From Prorocentrum cordatum (taxonomy: Eukaryota > Sar > Dinophyceae > Prorocentrales > Prorocentraceae), in the NCBI GenBank assembly GCA_963575745.1, contig CAUYUJ010015272.1:180001-242000 (forward strand): 62,000 bases of DNA, read 5' to 3'. This document shows, piece by piece, positions 53,204-62,000 of the stretch. Made by a program: the position numbers and the translations under genes. The notes beneath the pieces are model-generated. The model saw only the letters and a program-made list of their open reading frames with translations. It made no database searches and was not told the origin of the DNA. Each line of letters begins with the position of its first letter. The stretch's first letter is position 1.

Positions 53204-55459
53204 CAGGCACAGGAATGCTTCACGCTGCGTGATGGCGTCGATCTCCAGGGCGTGTCCTGGGACGCACACGGCCATGAGAGTCCAGAACTCGACCCACTTG
53301 TTCCCCTTGGGGCGGATAGCCGCCTTGAGGGCGTGGTTGTAGGCAGTTTTGGCAGGGCCTGATGGTGCTTGAATGTCGGTGCCCGTGGTGCAGACGCTGG
53401 CAGCCAGGGAACGGGCGTGCCGCGCCTTGATAAGCATCGGCGATGGGAGCTTGCCAATGCGCGGCAGGCGGATAGTCGCCCTCCGTGCACGGGCGTCTGC
53501 GGTGGCCGTGAGGTTAAGCGCGGCTGGAGCCGGCGCTGCCTCTGCGTTGATGTAACTCCCGACGAGCTTGAAGGAATCGACCACACGTAGGGGGCGCTCC
53601 GCCAGTGTGAGCTGGGTAACGGCGGCGTGAAGCTCGTCGGTGAGCGCCCACCCTGCCACTTTACCAGGGTGAATGCGTTGACCTGAGAATCGATCAAACT
53701 TGGCGGTTTCGTCAAGAGATTTCTGCAGCTCAGACGCGGTGTGGGTAGTGGAGTTGCTGTCGTCAACAAAGGTAGTGCTGAGTGATCGAGGAACGTATCG
53801 ATGCTGCCTCTTTGTCCACACGCACATGAGCAGCTTGATGTCGTCCAGGGACCACGAGCTTCCCTGGAGGTGACCGTTAGTCCTGGCCAAGTCCTTAGAG
53901 TACGCTCCGTTCATGCGGATGTAGCGTTTGTGGTGTCTGTAGAAATTTCGGCGGACAGTAACGATGTCTTGAGGGCACCCCGCGTGCAGCGCAAGGTTAA
54001 GGCAGATATCCGTGATGAGGTAGTCGAAGCACTTCTGTCGGTCAAGGGCAGCTCCAGCTAAGGGGAGGAGTAAAGCCCTGGCGTGTTCGATGCGCAGGGC
54101 GAGAGAGGTGCTGACATCCCCAATGGTGGCTTTGGGAACAGCGCCGAAGCTCGTGGCATGGGTCCATCCTTGCCGCCAGGTCGTGAGGCTACGGTAGGCT
54201 GGCGCTTCCCACGCGTACATCCAAACGGAAAGAACCGAGAGAAGTCGTTGGTCCGTCGGGAGTTCCCCTCGGCCTTTTCGGAGGCACGGGTTTGGCACGT
54301 GTAGGAGGGGCTCGGGGATGGTGCCAGTGCGTTGCATAGCACGTAAGACGCTGGCGAAGAGGCGAAGGATGTCGTCGGGTAACTCCTTAGCCTCCTTAGT
54401 TGTCCAGCCGTCGAGTCCCCCCGCGCGGCGCGGTGAACGGGTGCGAATGAAGTGGATGAGTTGGTCGTCGGTGAGGTGGAAAGGGGCTGCTGGTGATGGC
54501 GTAGGCAGCTCTTGTCCGTACTCGTCGTAGAAATCCGCCCACGTCGGCATAGCTTCGGCGTCATGACCCGCGCGAGCGCGGTACCTTCCCAAGATGGGCT
54601 CCCAGGTGTCGACCATGAGCTTAAGCATGTCTTTGGTATTGGCAACAATGGCGTTGGCGGGGAGGGCGTCGGGAACCTGGGCAGGTGGTGGGTCACGAGT
54701 GTGGCCTTCGTCGTTGTCAGTGTCGAGCGAACTACCGTCGCTGGGGCTGAAGCCGCCAGCGTCGGTGTCGGCATCACTATCGTCCGTGCAAGCTTGGTCA
54801 GGGTTGAAGGCGGTGGTGTCGCAGTGGAGCTGTGCATCGTCGGGAGTGGTAGGCGTGCGGAGATACGCCGTGGGCGAGCAGTCGGCAGCCCGTGCGTATA
54901 TGGCCGCTTTTCGCCCGCTTGGCTCGCGGACACCCTCCGCCCAAATCTTAATACGTTCCGCTTTGACTCGGTTAGCACGTCGCGCCAGCTCTGAGTCAAG
55001 GTTTTGGATCAGACGGTCCAGGTGCTCTCCGCGTGGTGCTGGCACGTCGGGGGTCCAGGCCTCGGGAAAGGCCAGGAGGGCCGTGGGGCGCAGCTTGTGG
55101 CAGAGAAGGCGGGCCGCGGTCCACGTGCAGTCGATGCGCTGCGCCAGGTACGGCGGGATAGCACAGCAGTCGATATGATGGTGCTGTCCGATGAAGCGAA
55201 GCTCGCAAAGTTGCCGATGGAGCTTGCGAAGGCGGTTCATGTGAATCGTGGAAGCTCCGTAGGTGGGAAAGGCGCGGGGGACGGCGGGTCGCTCCTCGAA
55301 CGTGGGTGTAAGCCCGTGCATGGTAGGGGCCTTCTTTTTTGGGTGGTCTGGCGGTGGAGGTGGCAGGTCGCGCAGCCGGGTGAGATGGTACTCATGGCTG
55401 GCCTCGTTTGCCAGGGCGAACATGCGTTCCACATCGTCGCGTGTGTCAGCCTGCTCCAT
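53204..55459 (-). CDS. ORF2 reverse transcriptase (element C)
   Basis: Residues 1-752 of an 864-residue open frame. An acidic linker (205-255) is followed by RT. AGGLDGWTTKEAKELP (346-361) is typical of the RT start. ALDRQKCFDYLITDI (470-484) is motif A, with Asp 472. GHLQGSSWSLDD (529-540) is motif B. TTFVDDSNS (562-570; FVDD at about 53759-53770) is motif C. GQRIHPGKV (593-601) is motif D. The thumb follows. From about residue 752 (near 53203) similarity continues in the neighbouring frame, and the rest of this frame (52865-53203) is a shadow. The ATG at 55457-55459 lies just past the endonuclease stop; the frame is open upstream to a TAG at 55493-55495 and reads AGRYHDRMEQADTRDD there. The ATG therefore need not be a true start. 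Confidence 0.85.
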
Positions 55460-55463
55460 GCGG

Positions 55464-57000
55464 TCATGGTATCGCCCTGCGATGAGGGTTCCCTAAAGCC
55501 TGGAGTTCGTGGTCCTCATGAGCTCCGTCGTTAGGATGGTAAGGCGTGGGGGCAAGAAGGCGTGGGGCCGTATGGTCGAGGCGGCTAAGGTCGAGAGTGA
55601 CCTGCAGTCCAACATGGGATTTCGCTGGCAAGTCACGCAGATAGCAGAAGTCGGTGACGAGGGATCGCGCCGCTTGGTTGGCGATGATATAATCGATGCG
55701 CGAAGTGCGGGGGCACTTGGTGACACGGTCCCAGTCAGGGATATTGCCATATGTGTGCATGGTGTGGTCTGGTGTGCCTTCAGCGACGTTAAACCATCCG
55801 TGCTGCATCATGTGCAGCAGGTGAGGATTGTCGTCGATGTTCGTGTTGGCGTCCATGCAAATGAAATACGGGGCTGAGCCGACCCTCGCGGCGGCACAGT
55901 CAGCAAGCCGAAACAAATCGGTGCTGTCTCCTCCAGCGACCCCGCAGAGGCTCGCAATGTAGATCCCAGCGGGCCCGTGGTTGTTTCGTCGCCGCCTGCG
56001 GCGGTGCTGGGTGCAGAGCGGGAGGAAGGCCTCGTGCCATCGTTTCTTGGCCTTGAGGGTGGCGATACAGGACGCAGTGTCGTCGACGGTGGAGTCGACG
56101 ATGGCGTCCTTAGAGAGGATGGCGACCCCTCCCGAGGCTCCAGTGTTGCCCTCGACCGTGTGGTCCGTGCCACCGTGAGCAGCTTTGCGCTGGGCTCGCG
56201 CCAGATCCAGGTCAGGTCCCAGACTGGCCTTATATCCTCCGTGGTGTGGATTGGCGGCGTTGGTAGCGATGGCTTGCCTGGTAGGCTTGGCATGTCGGGT
56301 CTCCTGCAGTGCTATGACTGCGGCGTTGTGGTCGACACCTAGAGCGGTGATGGTTGGCCAGTTCGCTGGGAGACTCGTGATGTTGAGGCTGACGAGGTGG
56401 ATGGAGCGACCTGGCCCGTCACCGTCGGTGGAGCTGGGGTTGGCACGCCCCGCACGGTGGAGGGCAGCCTGGCCCTCACCCAGGTAGAAAGCTTGGCCAC
56501 AGTAGGAGCTCATGGCGTCGCAGCACATTGGCTTGGACGGGGCTGAAGCCGCCGTCAGGCCAGAAGTATAGGCAAGGCATGGTCGACACTGCGCCAGGGG
56601 GGGTTCATAAACATCGGCAAAACTGCCTCGAAAAATCCTCCTCACTCCTGTACCGTGGGGGACGGGGGGGGGAGAGGTGAGACGGCAGCAGAGGGAGAGG
56701 GAGGCGACTCCTCGATCCGTCCTGCCGAAAACAAGAACAAAAGCAAACCAGCGGCGGCGGCTCGGCGCGGCAGCGGCGCAACGCGCGCGCATATACTGCG
56801 CGCGCGACACCGCTGGTCCGTCCTGCGGCGGCGCGCCCGCCCCGTCAGTAGCGTGATGAGCAGCATCGGGTGGAACAGCTCGAGCGGCGCGGTCGGTGGC
56901 CTGGCGCTGAGCCTCGTCCATGCCCGCTGCCGTGAGGCACGCGTTGCGGACAGGGCTGACCTCCTTCCCCCCTCTTTTCCTCAGCCCCGCGGACCTCCCC
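55464..57000 (-). CDS. ORF2 APE-type endonuclease (element C)
   Basis: Residues 241-512 of a 552-residue frame (about 56402-55587) form an EEP/APE endonuclease. HLVSLNITSLP holds Asn 247, VIALQETRHA Glu 274, GGVAILSKD is structural, FICMDANTNID holds Asp 424, SRIDYIIANQ Asp 477 and KSHVGLQVTLDL His 503. The usual S-D-H is S-H here, with Lys before it. The enzyme nicks target DNA to prime reverse transcription. The first 50 residues come from the G-rich tract and are probably not protein; residues 55-240 are Ala/Pro/Arg-rich with several Cys. The stop TGA (55464-55466) lies 7 bp from the RT ATG, in a different frame. Confidence 0.85.
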
Positions 57001-57200
57001 CCCCCCCCCCCCTCCCCCCCTCTCCCCTCCCCCCGCACCCCTCCCCCCCCCTCCCGTATTTGTCCCCCCCCCCCCCTCCCCTCCCTCCCCGCCACCCCCC
57101 CCCTCCATCCTGCTCCCCCCACCCCTCCACCCCCCCCCCCCCCCTCCCCCCACCCTCTCCCCCGCCCCCTTCCTCCCCTCTACCCCCCCCCCCCCCCACG
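56990..57200. repeat. Poly-C/CT tract (G-rich on the coding strand) between ORF1 and ORF2
   Basis: About 200 bp almost purely C and T on plus, with C runs of 7-14. On the element's sense strand this is a G-run series able to form G-quadruplexes. A TAG on minus (57180-57182) ends the ORF1 frame inside it. Sequencing accuracy is likely to be poor here. Confidence 0.92.
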
Positions 57201-59381
57201 CCGGCGGCGCCGCTGCCGCGGCAGCGGCTGAGGTGGCGGGGGCGCCGCCATGGCTCTGAGGAGAGAGCGGTGAGCCGCCGCCGAAGCCCGCCGCGAGGTC
57301 CTTGACGCGGTACTTGTTCTTGAAGGGGTCGAAGGTCGGCGCCTCGTCGATGGGGGCGACAACGCGGGTGGGCGGCGGCATCTCCTGGTCCGTGGACGGC
57401 GTCGGCTCGTGGTCGACCTGGCCAGGTTCGGTGGCGCTGACACCGAAGCGTGGCACCACCTCGGGGGCTTGGGCATCAGCCTGAGTCTCGCGGGGCGGCG
57501 AGCTCGTGGAGCTCCAGGGGCCTTGCGCGAGCTGTGGCGGCTGCAGGACCGGCTGCGCGGGACGCGCCCGCCCGTGTGGCGGTCGCGTGGCGAGGTCGCC
57601 TGGGCGTTAGCGCGCGCAGAGTCCGCCCTGCTCGGGGTGCGGATCGGCGCTGCGCAGGGTGTTGGGCTGGGCTGGCGGGAGCCGCCTGTGCCGCCCGCCG
57701 CCGAGGCTGCAGCCTGGTCAGGGTCGACGGCGTCAGGGCGGGGGCTGACGTGGTGGGCACTACCCTCGCTGTGCCGCGGGGAGGCGCTGTGGTGCGCCTG
57801 GGCGTACGTGAGGACGAGCGGGACGAGCGGCTGCCGCTCGCGCTCAGGGGGGCCAGGTTTTGCCTGGGCAGGGCGCAGCGCTGCGGCCACGTTTGGCGGG
57901 GGCGTGTGTTGGCGCGGTTGCCAGGCACGCACGTTCGCCTCGCGCCATCCTTCAGGGCGCCCTGTCCTGCCTCGGCTGGGTGCAGCCCCCTGGGCTGAAG
58001 CCGCAGGGGTTACCACTGCGGGCTGGTAGCTGGCGGTGCTGTCATGGCGGCCTGGGTAATTTCCCCAGGCACGCGTGGACCCTGGCACGGGCGAGGTGGC
58101 CCGTGGGGGAGCCTGCACGCGTGCACGCGGGTAGCCGATGACCGCTGGGTGCACCCTGGCGTGGGGGGCGTGGCCATAGCTGGAGGCGGCTGCTCCTGCC
58201 GCCGCGGGCCTGGCGCCAATGGGGCCACGGTGGTGGGTGGCTCCCCCGCCGTACACCGCGTTGTCGCCTGTCGGGACGCGCGCAGGAGAGCGGTTGCGCG
58301 GCGTGCTCGGCTGACCTGCGTCGCGTTGGTCGCGCTGCTGGGTGCGCTGCTGGTGCTGTTGGTAGCGCTGCTGGTCGGCTCTCGAGAGCGGACGGGTGTC
58401 GGGGAGGATGGTGGGCACGTCGGGCCGCCGCCAGCCCTGATAGACGTGCTCGAAAGCGTGGTCTGGGTAGGTCTCCCCGACGGGTGAGTAGCGCCGCACA
58501 TGCTCCACGTAGTCAATGTTCTGCGGCTCGGGGAGCACCGTGATGTTCACAGCTCGCTGGTGCGCCGGTCCATAGAGACAGAAGCTACCACGGTTGCTGC
58601 GGTCGTGGTTCAGCTCGGCTTCGGTCGTGGCACGGCTCACCATGGCGTCGCAGAGGCGCATGTCGTAGTCGAGGGCTTGAGGCCCAGGGCCGCCCTCGGC
58701 ATCCCAGTACAGTACCACGTCACGCCAGCGGGTGCGGGTAGTGTGGATGCGCTCGGCGATAGACTCGCAGACGGTCCTGACTGTGACACGATCCCTATGC
58801 ATGTTGGTGATGGCTAGGGAGTAAGGTCGGCGGACCGTTTTGTTGAAAATGAAGTCCTCCTTGAGGGCCTGGTGAGGGCCGAAGAGCACGTAGCCTTCCC
58901 TCCACAGCGGTTGGCCGGGAGACGGGTCTTCAGGCATCCCCGTTCCTGTGAACCCTGGTGGCCGCCTCGTGCCGTCGGGCAATCCCTGCTTGAGGACGCG
59001 ACGCGGCCTCGGTGGTAGATACCATTGACCCTGGTAACCTGCTTGGCCTGGTTGTGGAGGCTCCCCCCCGGGGCCTGAAGGCGCTCGGGGGGGTTCCTTG
59101 AGGTCGTGCTGGGCTGGCGCGTTGCCGTATTGGCGGGCAAGGATGTGCGGGGGCATCCCTGTGGCACGGACGTCGACCAGGCTGTGCGGACTAGGCGGAT
59201 GGGGGCACCTGCTGGAGAGGCAGCATGTGTCGGAGTCCCTGTTGTCGGTGCTGTACGCACACGTCCAGCTGTTGCATGAGTAGTCCGTGGACCAGTCCAT
59301 AAGTGCACGTAGTCCGCTGAGGGAGCAGTCTGGGCACGTTGGTTGGCCCGAGGTGCCGAGCTGCGTGTTGCGGCGGGCCGC
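57180..59381 (-). CDS. ORF1, second part (element C)
   Basis: Same frame as the next feature, after the TGA at 59382-59384. It begins AARRNTQLGTSGQPTCPDC. SWTCAYSTDNRDSDTCCLSSRC, written here as W-x-C...C-C-x4-C, is a second Cys cluster. A folded-looking region follows around 58400-58900: LFGPHQALKEDFIFNKTV, RWRDVVLYWDAEGG, AVNITVLPEPQNIDYVEHV. Then comes a long Pro/Gln/Arg-rich, probably disordered, basic part. After about 57550 the neighbouring frame looks more protein-like (DEAPTFDPFKNKYRVKDLAAG at about 57290-57350), so a frameshift is likely there. By position it should be the nucleic-acid-binding ORF1 product. I recognise no family in the folded part. Confidence 0.65.
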   Translation of the reverse strand, partial: AARRNTQLGTSGQPTCPDCSLSGLRALMDWSTDYSCNSWTCAYSTDNRDSDTCCLSSRCPHPPSPHSLVDVRATGMPPHILARQYGNAPAQHDLKEPPRAPSGPGGEPPQPGQAGYQGQWYLPPRPRRVLKQGLPDGTRRPPGFTGTGMPEDPSPGQPLWREGYVLFGPHQALKEDFIFNKTVRRPYSLAITNMHRDRVTVRTVCESIAERIHTTRTRWRDVVLYWDAEGGPGPQALDYDMRLCDAMVSRATTEAELNHDRSNRGSFCLYGPAHQRAVNITVLPEPQNIDYVEHVRRYSPVGETYPDHAFEHVYQGWRRPDVPTILPDTRPLSRADQQRYQQHQQRTQQRDQRDAGQPSTPRNRSPARVPTGDNAVYGGGATHHRGPIGARPAAAGAAASSYGHAPHARVHPAVIGYPRARVQAPPRATSPVPGSTRAWGNYPGRHDSTASYQPAVVTPAASAQGAAPSRGRTGRPEGWREANVRAWQPRQHTPPPNVAAALRPAQAKPGPPERERQPLVPLVLTYAQAHHSASPRHSEGSAHHVSPRPDAVDPDQAAASAAGGTGGSRQPSPTPCAAPIRTPSRADSARANAQATSPRDRHTGGRVPRSRSCSRHSSRKAPGAPRARRPARLRLMPKPPRWCHASVSAPPNLARSTTSRRRPRTRRCRRPPALSPPSTRRRPSTPSRTSTASRTSRRASAAAHRSLLRAMAAPPPPQPLPRQRRRRRGGGGG

Positions 59382-62000
59382 TCAGTACTGACAGCATTGG
59401 AATCGGCACTGTAGGCATGTCCAGCGTCCTGGTAGGGGCGGGAGCGCTTGCTCGTTGGTGCCTGCGTCGTCTGGGTGGGGTCGGGGTCGATCCCACAAGG
59501 GCCAGACGTCGGCGAACCAGGACTGGCCTGTAGTGCGGACCACCTCCGCGGGGAGGCGAGCGTCGTCAGCATGGCGCTCGATCCACTGGGGCCCCAGGTC
59601 CGCTGGGATCATGACCGTGCGCAAAGTGTCGTCCGCCTTGACGTGGACTTGGGTCGGTGCCCAGAGCCTGGTAGTGGCATCGCCATGGTCGTGGTGGAGG
59701 ATGACCCAGCCGTCGCGACCCGCAACCGCAGGGTCGATGACGCGGTGGCCCACGACGGTCGTCCCCCACGGTAAGTAGGCGCCGTCGTGGTGCTCGCCCG
59801 GGTCAAGCCAGACCTCGATGCCAGGGGCATTGACACGGGCCCGCACATCGCGGACGTGGAAGGCGAGAACGTGGTAGGCGGTCGGCTCCTCCTCCGTCTC
59901 GATGTGCTCCCACGTCTCGATGTCGCTGTTGTCCGAGGTGGAGTTTCCGCCGCTCTGCCGTGACGAACGCGAAGCAGATCGCCGTGGGCGGGCATGGCCT
60001 CGGGCGAGGGCGGCGGCCGCGCTGATGAGGGACGGCGTACGGCGGTCGTCGGCCCCCGATGTCGTCGATGAGCGGTCTGGACTGTGTCCCAGGTCGGCAC
60101 CTGACTGGTAGGTGCGCGGTGAGCCAGACGCGGCCCCAGGGCTGGAGCCGCTGGGGCGCGGCTCTCGTGCGTCGGACTGCCCCCGCACGGGGACGGCTTG
60201 CAAGCCAGTGTACACCAGGTCGATCAGTGGCTGCGGGTCCAGCTGGAGCTTGCGAAGCGAGACGCGTGGACGGGGCTGGTTGGGGTCGGCCCTGGTGGCG
60301 GCTTCGGTGTCGTAGTGCTGTTTAGCCCATGCTCGCGCTACCTCTGGTGAGTATAGTGCCTGCGGCGGTGGCCACGCTGCCGCGATGTCCAGCCTGCGCC
60401 AGGTGTTAGCTTCCTGGTCGCGGGCTTCAGCCGCCTCGCGGAGGTCTGGGTGATCGTAGCCGGCGATGTGGAGGGCGTGCGCACAGTCGCCCATGCCACA
60501 GGCCTGTGGTAGGGCTCGCCACCTGGAAGCAGCTTCCGTGGGGGCACACCAGTCCATGCGGATGAGGAGGCCCAGGACCCGAGGGTAGATGAGGCGTGCT
60601 CCGTGGGCCTCCCCTTTCACGAAGTTGTGCCAGTTTTCACCGCGCGGCGGTTGGGTAGCCTCGCACATCCAGAGCGCGATGGGTCCCCAAGCGAGGGTGT
60701 CGTCCTCGAGGCTGTAGGGCGGGTGAGGCGGCACTGCGTACCACGCGGCCAGCGACGGGTGCACACTCACGTACGTGCGGCCAACATTTGTGGCGGTTCG
60801 ACCCTTCACTTCACGGCGGGGGCCTGGCAGGAGGTGACCTCCGTTGAAAGCGAGACGAGCCGCAAGGTCGCCGCGGGTCCCGTGCCAGAAGACCGTGGGC
60901 GTGTCCGTGGTGGGTTGACGGAGGTCCCACGTGAGGTAGGGGAAGATCGTCTCGCCTGAGTTCCCGCCCGAGTCTTCCAGCACCCAAGTGAGTCGGTCCG
61001 GGGGCCTCTGCATGATGTCAGTCCACGGCGCCAATGCTTGGAGCGTTGGATCATGGGTGAATCGAGGATGGTCGTGGAGCCGCAGGGCGTCTTTGATGTC
61101 CTCTGTAGTTACGCCACTGTTACCAAGCGCAAAGCCGTTTTGGTACAGGGCGGTGAGGATGCTCGTCGGCCGCACGGGGACCGCTGGGTCGCGCTGGATG
61201 GTGTTGCGTAAGTTGCGCGTCGGTGGCCTGAGGGCTGGGTGGGGCGTACCAGGGCCTGGAGGCGCCTGGGGCCTGGCGGGTGATGCATAGCGTGCTCGCC
61301 GTCGTGGTGGTTGGGTGTCCATGTCGGAAGAGGAACCACGAGCATCTGCATGTCGGAAGATGGACCACGGGCTGTCGAGGGTGCGCTCACGTGTTTCCCT
61401 TGCCTCGGCGTCGCTGGCATGGGCTGTGGCGTCTTCGTGAGTCGGTGGGTTGCCATAGGCCGCACCTCTTATGGGGCCGTCTCGCGGGGACGGGCTGGTC
61501 GATCGTGGTGTGACAGACGAGGCTCGCGATACCGCGGCAGTGACTTCGACAATGGCGGCGGTGGTGGCGGTGGTAACGTCGGCGACCGCGGCGGCAACTG
61601 CAGCAGCATAGTGTTCCTGTAGCAGCGGGTGTCGAAGTGAGTGCACGTGCTGGCTCTCGGGTTCGTCGGGATGCGTGCGCGGCATTGTGTATGTGGCCTC
61701 GTCACGCGGCCTCCTGTTCGGTTGGCAACAGCGGAGGCACCACTGGGCCGTGGATGAGTCCAGGGCGCGCGCACAGATGCGGGCTCCTACGTGTCCGACG
61801 GCTCCTTGAGCGAGAAGTTTGGCGCCGACCAGAAGAAGACCGCACACCACTCCGCCAGTGGCAATGGCTCCGAGTTTGCCACTGGCCCATTTCAGGACAC
61901 CCCCGAGGCCAGACCCGACTGCGCTGGCTCCGCCCGAGACGATATCTCTGAGTTTGGCGCTGGTCCACTTGAGAATACCCCACAGGGCGGGCGTGACGTT
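59382..62000 (-). CDS. ORF1, first part, with ART-like segment; open to window edge (element C)
   Basis: The frame is open to position 62000, so the start is outside. Near the edge it reads GILKWTSAKL...GGVLKWASGKL (26-residue spacing) and then a hydrophobic GGVVCGLLLVGAKLL. An Ala-rich helix (YAAAVAAAVADVTTA) and a disordered part follow. About 60899-60531 reads TVFWHGTRGDLAARLAFNGG, GRTYVSVHPSLAAWYAVP and LIYPRVLGLLIRMDW. The H-G-T, Y-V-S and A-x-x-Y-A pattern resembles the NAD-binding core of PARP-like ADP-ribosyltransferases. A beta-rich segment (AFHVRDVRARVNAPGIEVWL) lies near 59850. The frame ends in RWTCLQCRFQCCQY and TGA, half of a zinc-finger-like motif. Confidence 0.68.
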   Translation of the reverse strand, partial: NVTPALWGILKWTSAKLRDIVSGGASAVGSGLGGVLKWASGKLGAIATGGVVCGLLLVGAKLLAQGAVGHVGARICARALDSSTAQWCLRCCQPNRRPRDEATYTMPRTHPDEPESQHVHSLRHPLLQEHYAAAVAAAVADVTTATTAAIVEVTAAVSRASSVTPRSTSPSPRDGPIRGAAYGNPPTHEDATAHASDAEARETRERTLDSPWSIFRHADARGSSSDMDTQPPRRRARYASPARPQAPPGPGTPHPALRPPTRNLRNTIQRDPAVPVRPTSILTALYQNGFALGNSGVTTEDIKDALRLHDHPRFTHDPTLQALAPWTDIMQRPPDRLTWVLEDSGGNSGETIFPYLTWDLRQPTTDTPTVFWHGTRGDLAARLAFNGGHLLPGPRREVKGRTATNVGRTYVSVHPSLAAWYAVPPHPPYSLEDDTLAWGPIALWMCEATQPPRGENWHNFVKGEAHGARLIYPRVLGLLIRMDWCAPTEAASRWRALPQACGMGDCAHALHIAGYDHPDLREAAEARDQEANTWRRLDIAAAWPPPQALYSPEVARAWAKQHYDTEAATRADPNQPRPRVSLRKLQLDPQPLIDLVYTGLQAVPVRGQSDAREPRPSGSSPGAASGSPRTYQSGADLGHSPDRSSTTSGADDRRTPSLISAAAALARGHARPRRSASRSSRQSGGNSTSDNSDIETWEHIETEEEPTAYHVLAFHVRDVRARVNAPGIEVWLDPGEHHDGAYLPWGTTVVGHRVIDPAVAGRDGWVILHHDHGDATTRLWAPTQVHVKADDTLRTVMIPADLGPQWIERHADDARLPAEVVRTTGQSWFADVWPLWDRPRPHPDDAGTNEQALPPLPGRWTCLQCRFQCCQY

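Larger units (their letters stand above)
50543..62000 (-). mobile_element. Non-LTR retrotransposon C, best preserved, runs off the right edge
   Basis: From the right edge leftwards on minus: a long ORF1 frame (62000-57180) with one TGA, a G-rich tract, then ORF2 with APE-type endonuclease, RT, CCHC zinc motif, RNase H and a C-terminal coiled-coil-like tail. All key catalytic residues that I can check are present. The frame changes near 57550, 55480, 53200, 52520 and 52105. Two of these lie at homopolymers (G9, T7), where either slippage or sequence error is likely. The element exceeds 11.4 kb, long for a LINE. Its 5' end is outside the window. Confidence 0.88.

Noticed and set aside
52865-53769. 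Two overlapping genes at the RT-zinc junction
   Set aside because: Each frame looks protein-like only on its own side of about 53203, which indicates one frameshifted gene rather than true overlap.
1-62000. Dinoflagellate spliced-leader sequence or SL RNA gene
   Set aside because: I looked for the CCGTAGCCATTTTGGCTCAAG motif by eye on both strands and did not find it. The dinoflagellate assignment therefore rests on retroelement type and repeat content only.

Overview
The window reads as nuclear DNA from a GC-rich, repeat-laden eukaryote, most likely a dinoflagellate. That assignment is an inference. It rests on non-LTR retrotransposon polyproteins ordered zinc-finger/ORF1, APE-type endonuclease, reverse transcriptase, CCHC zinc motif, RNase H, on the very high load of simple and higher-order tandem repeats, and on the absence of any bacterial-style operon, rRNA, tRNA or recognisable single-copy host gene. 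A 100-N block (17442-17541) shows that this is scaffolded assembly.

Layout. (1) 143-3290, minus: decayed retrotransposon A (endonuclease tail, linker, RT, CCHC motif), broken by stops and frameshifts. (2) 3290-4060: GC-rich minisatellite. (3) 4741-17748: a satellite of at least 13 kb. It passes from CA/CG dinucleotide repeats, through an 8-mer, to decamers GCACAGACAC and then GCACAGAGAC, with roughly 3.9-4.1 kb higher-order duplications, and returns to CA/CG after the gap. (4) 18010-19230: tandem repeat with a 90-bp unit. (5) 20180-25780, minus: decayed retrotransposon B, with N-terminal region, endonuclease, RT and RNase H recognisable in pieces. (6) 26000-28690: a minisatellite of about 70 bp, interrupted by a block with six near-identical palindromes (TGTGAATTCACA). 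(7) 28690-44300: a mosaic of GGA, GAT and GT microsatellites, several short tandem repeats, an AT-rich 15-mer array and a candidate TTAA-flanked MITE (40598-40752). (8) 31555-49090: scattered arrays of a G-rich motif (GGGGCCTCTTGG), in both orientations, around a recurrent core of about 85 bp. They include a 0.7-kb segmental duplication. (9) 49111-50035: tandem repeat of about 235 bp. (10) 50543-62000, minus, running off the right edge: retrotransposon C. This is by far the best-preserved element, with a long ORF1 (one in-frame TGA) and an ORF2 whose domains are all present but spread over several frames.

How the parts work together. No host pathway can be reconstructed. The recognisable proteins are all retroelement proteins. 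In element C, ORF1 would supply nucleic-acid-binding or accessory functions, and it contains a stretch resembling an ADP-ribosyltransferase-type fold. ORF2 would nick target DNA (endonuclease), copy the RNA (RT) and remove the template (RNase H). Most long open frames elsewhere arise because short repeat units lack stop codons. They should not be taken as genes.
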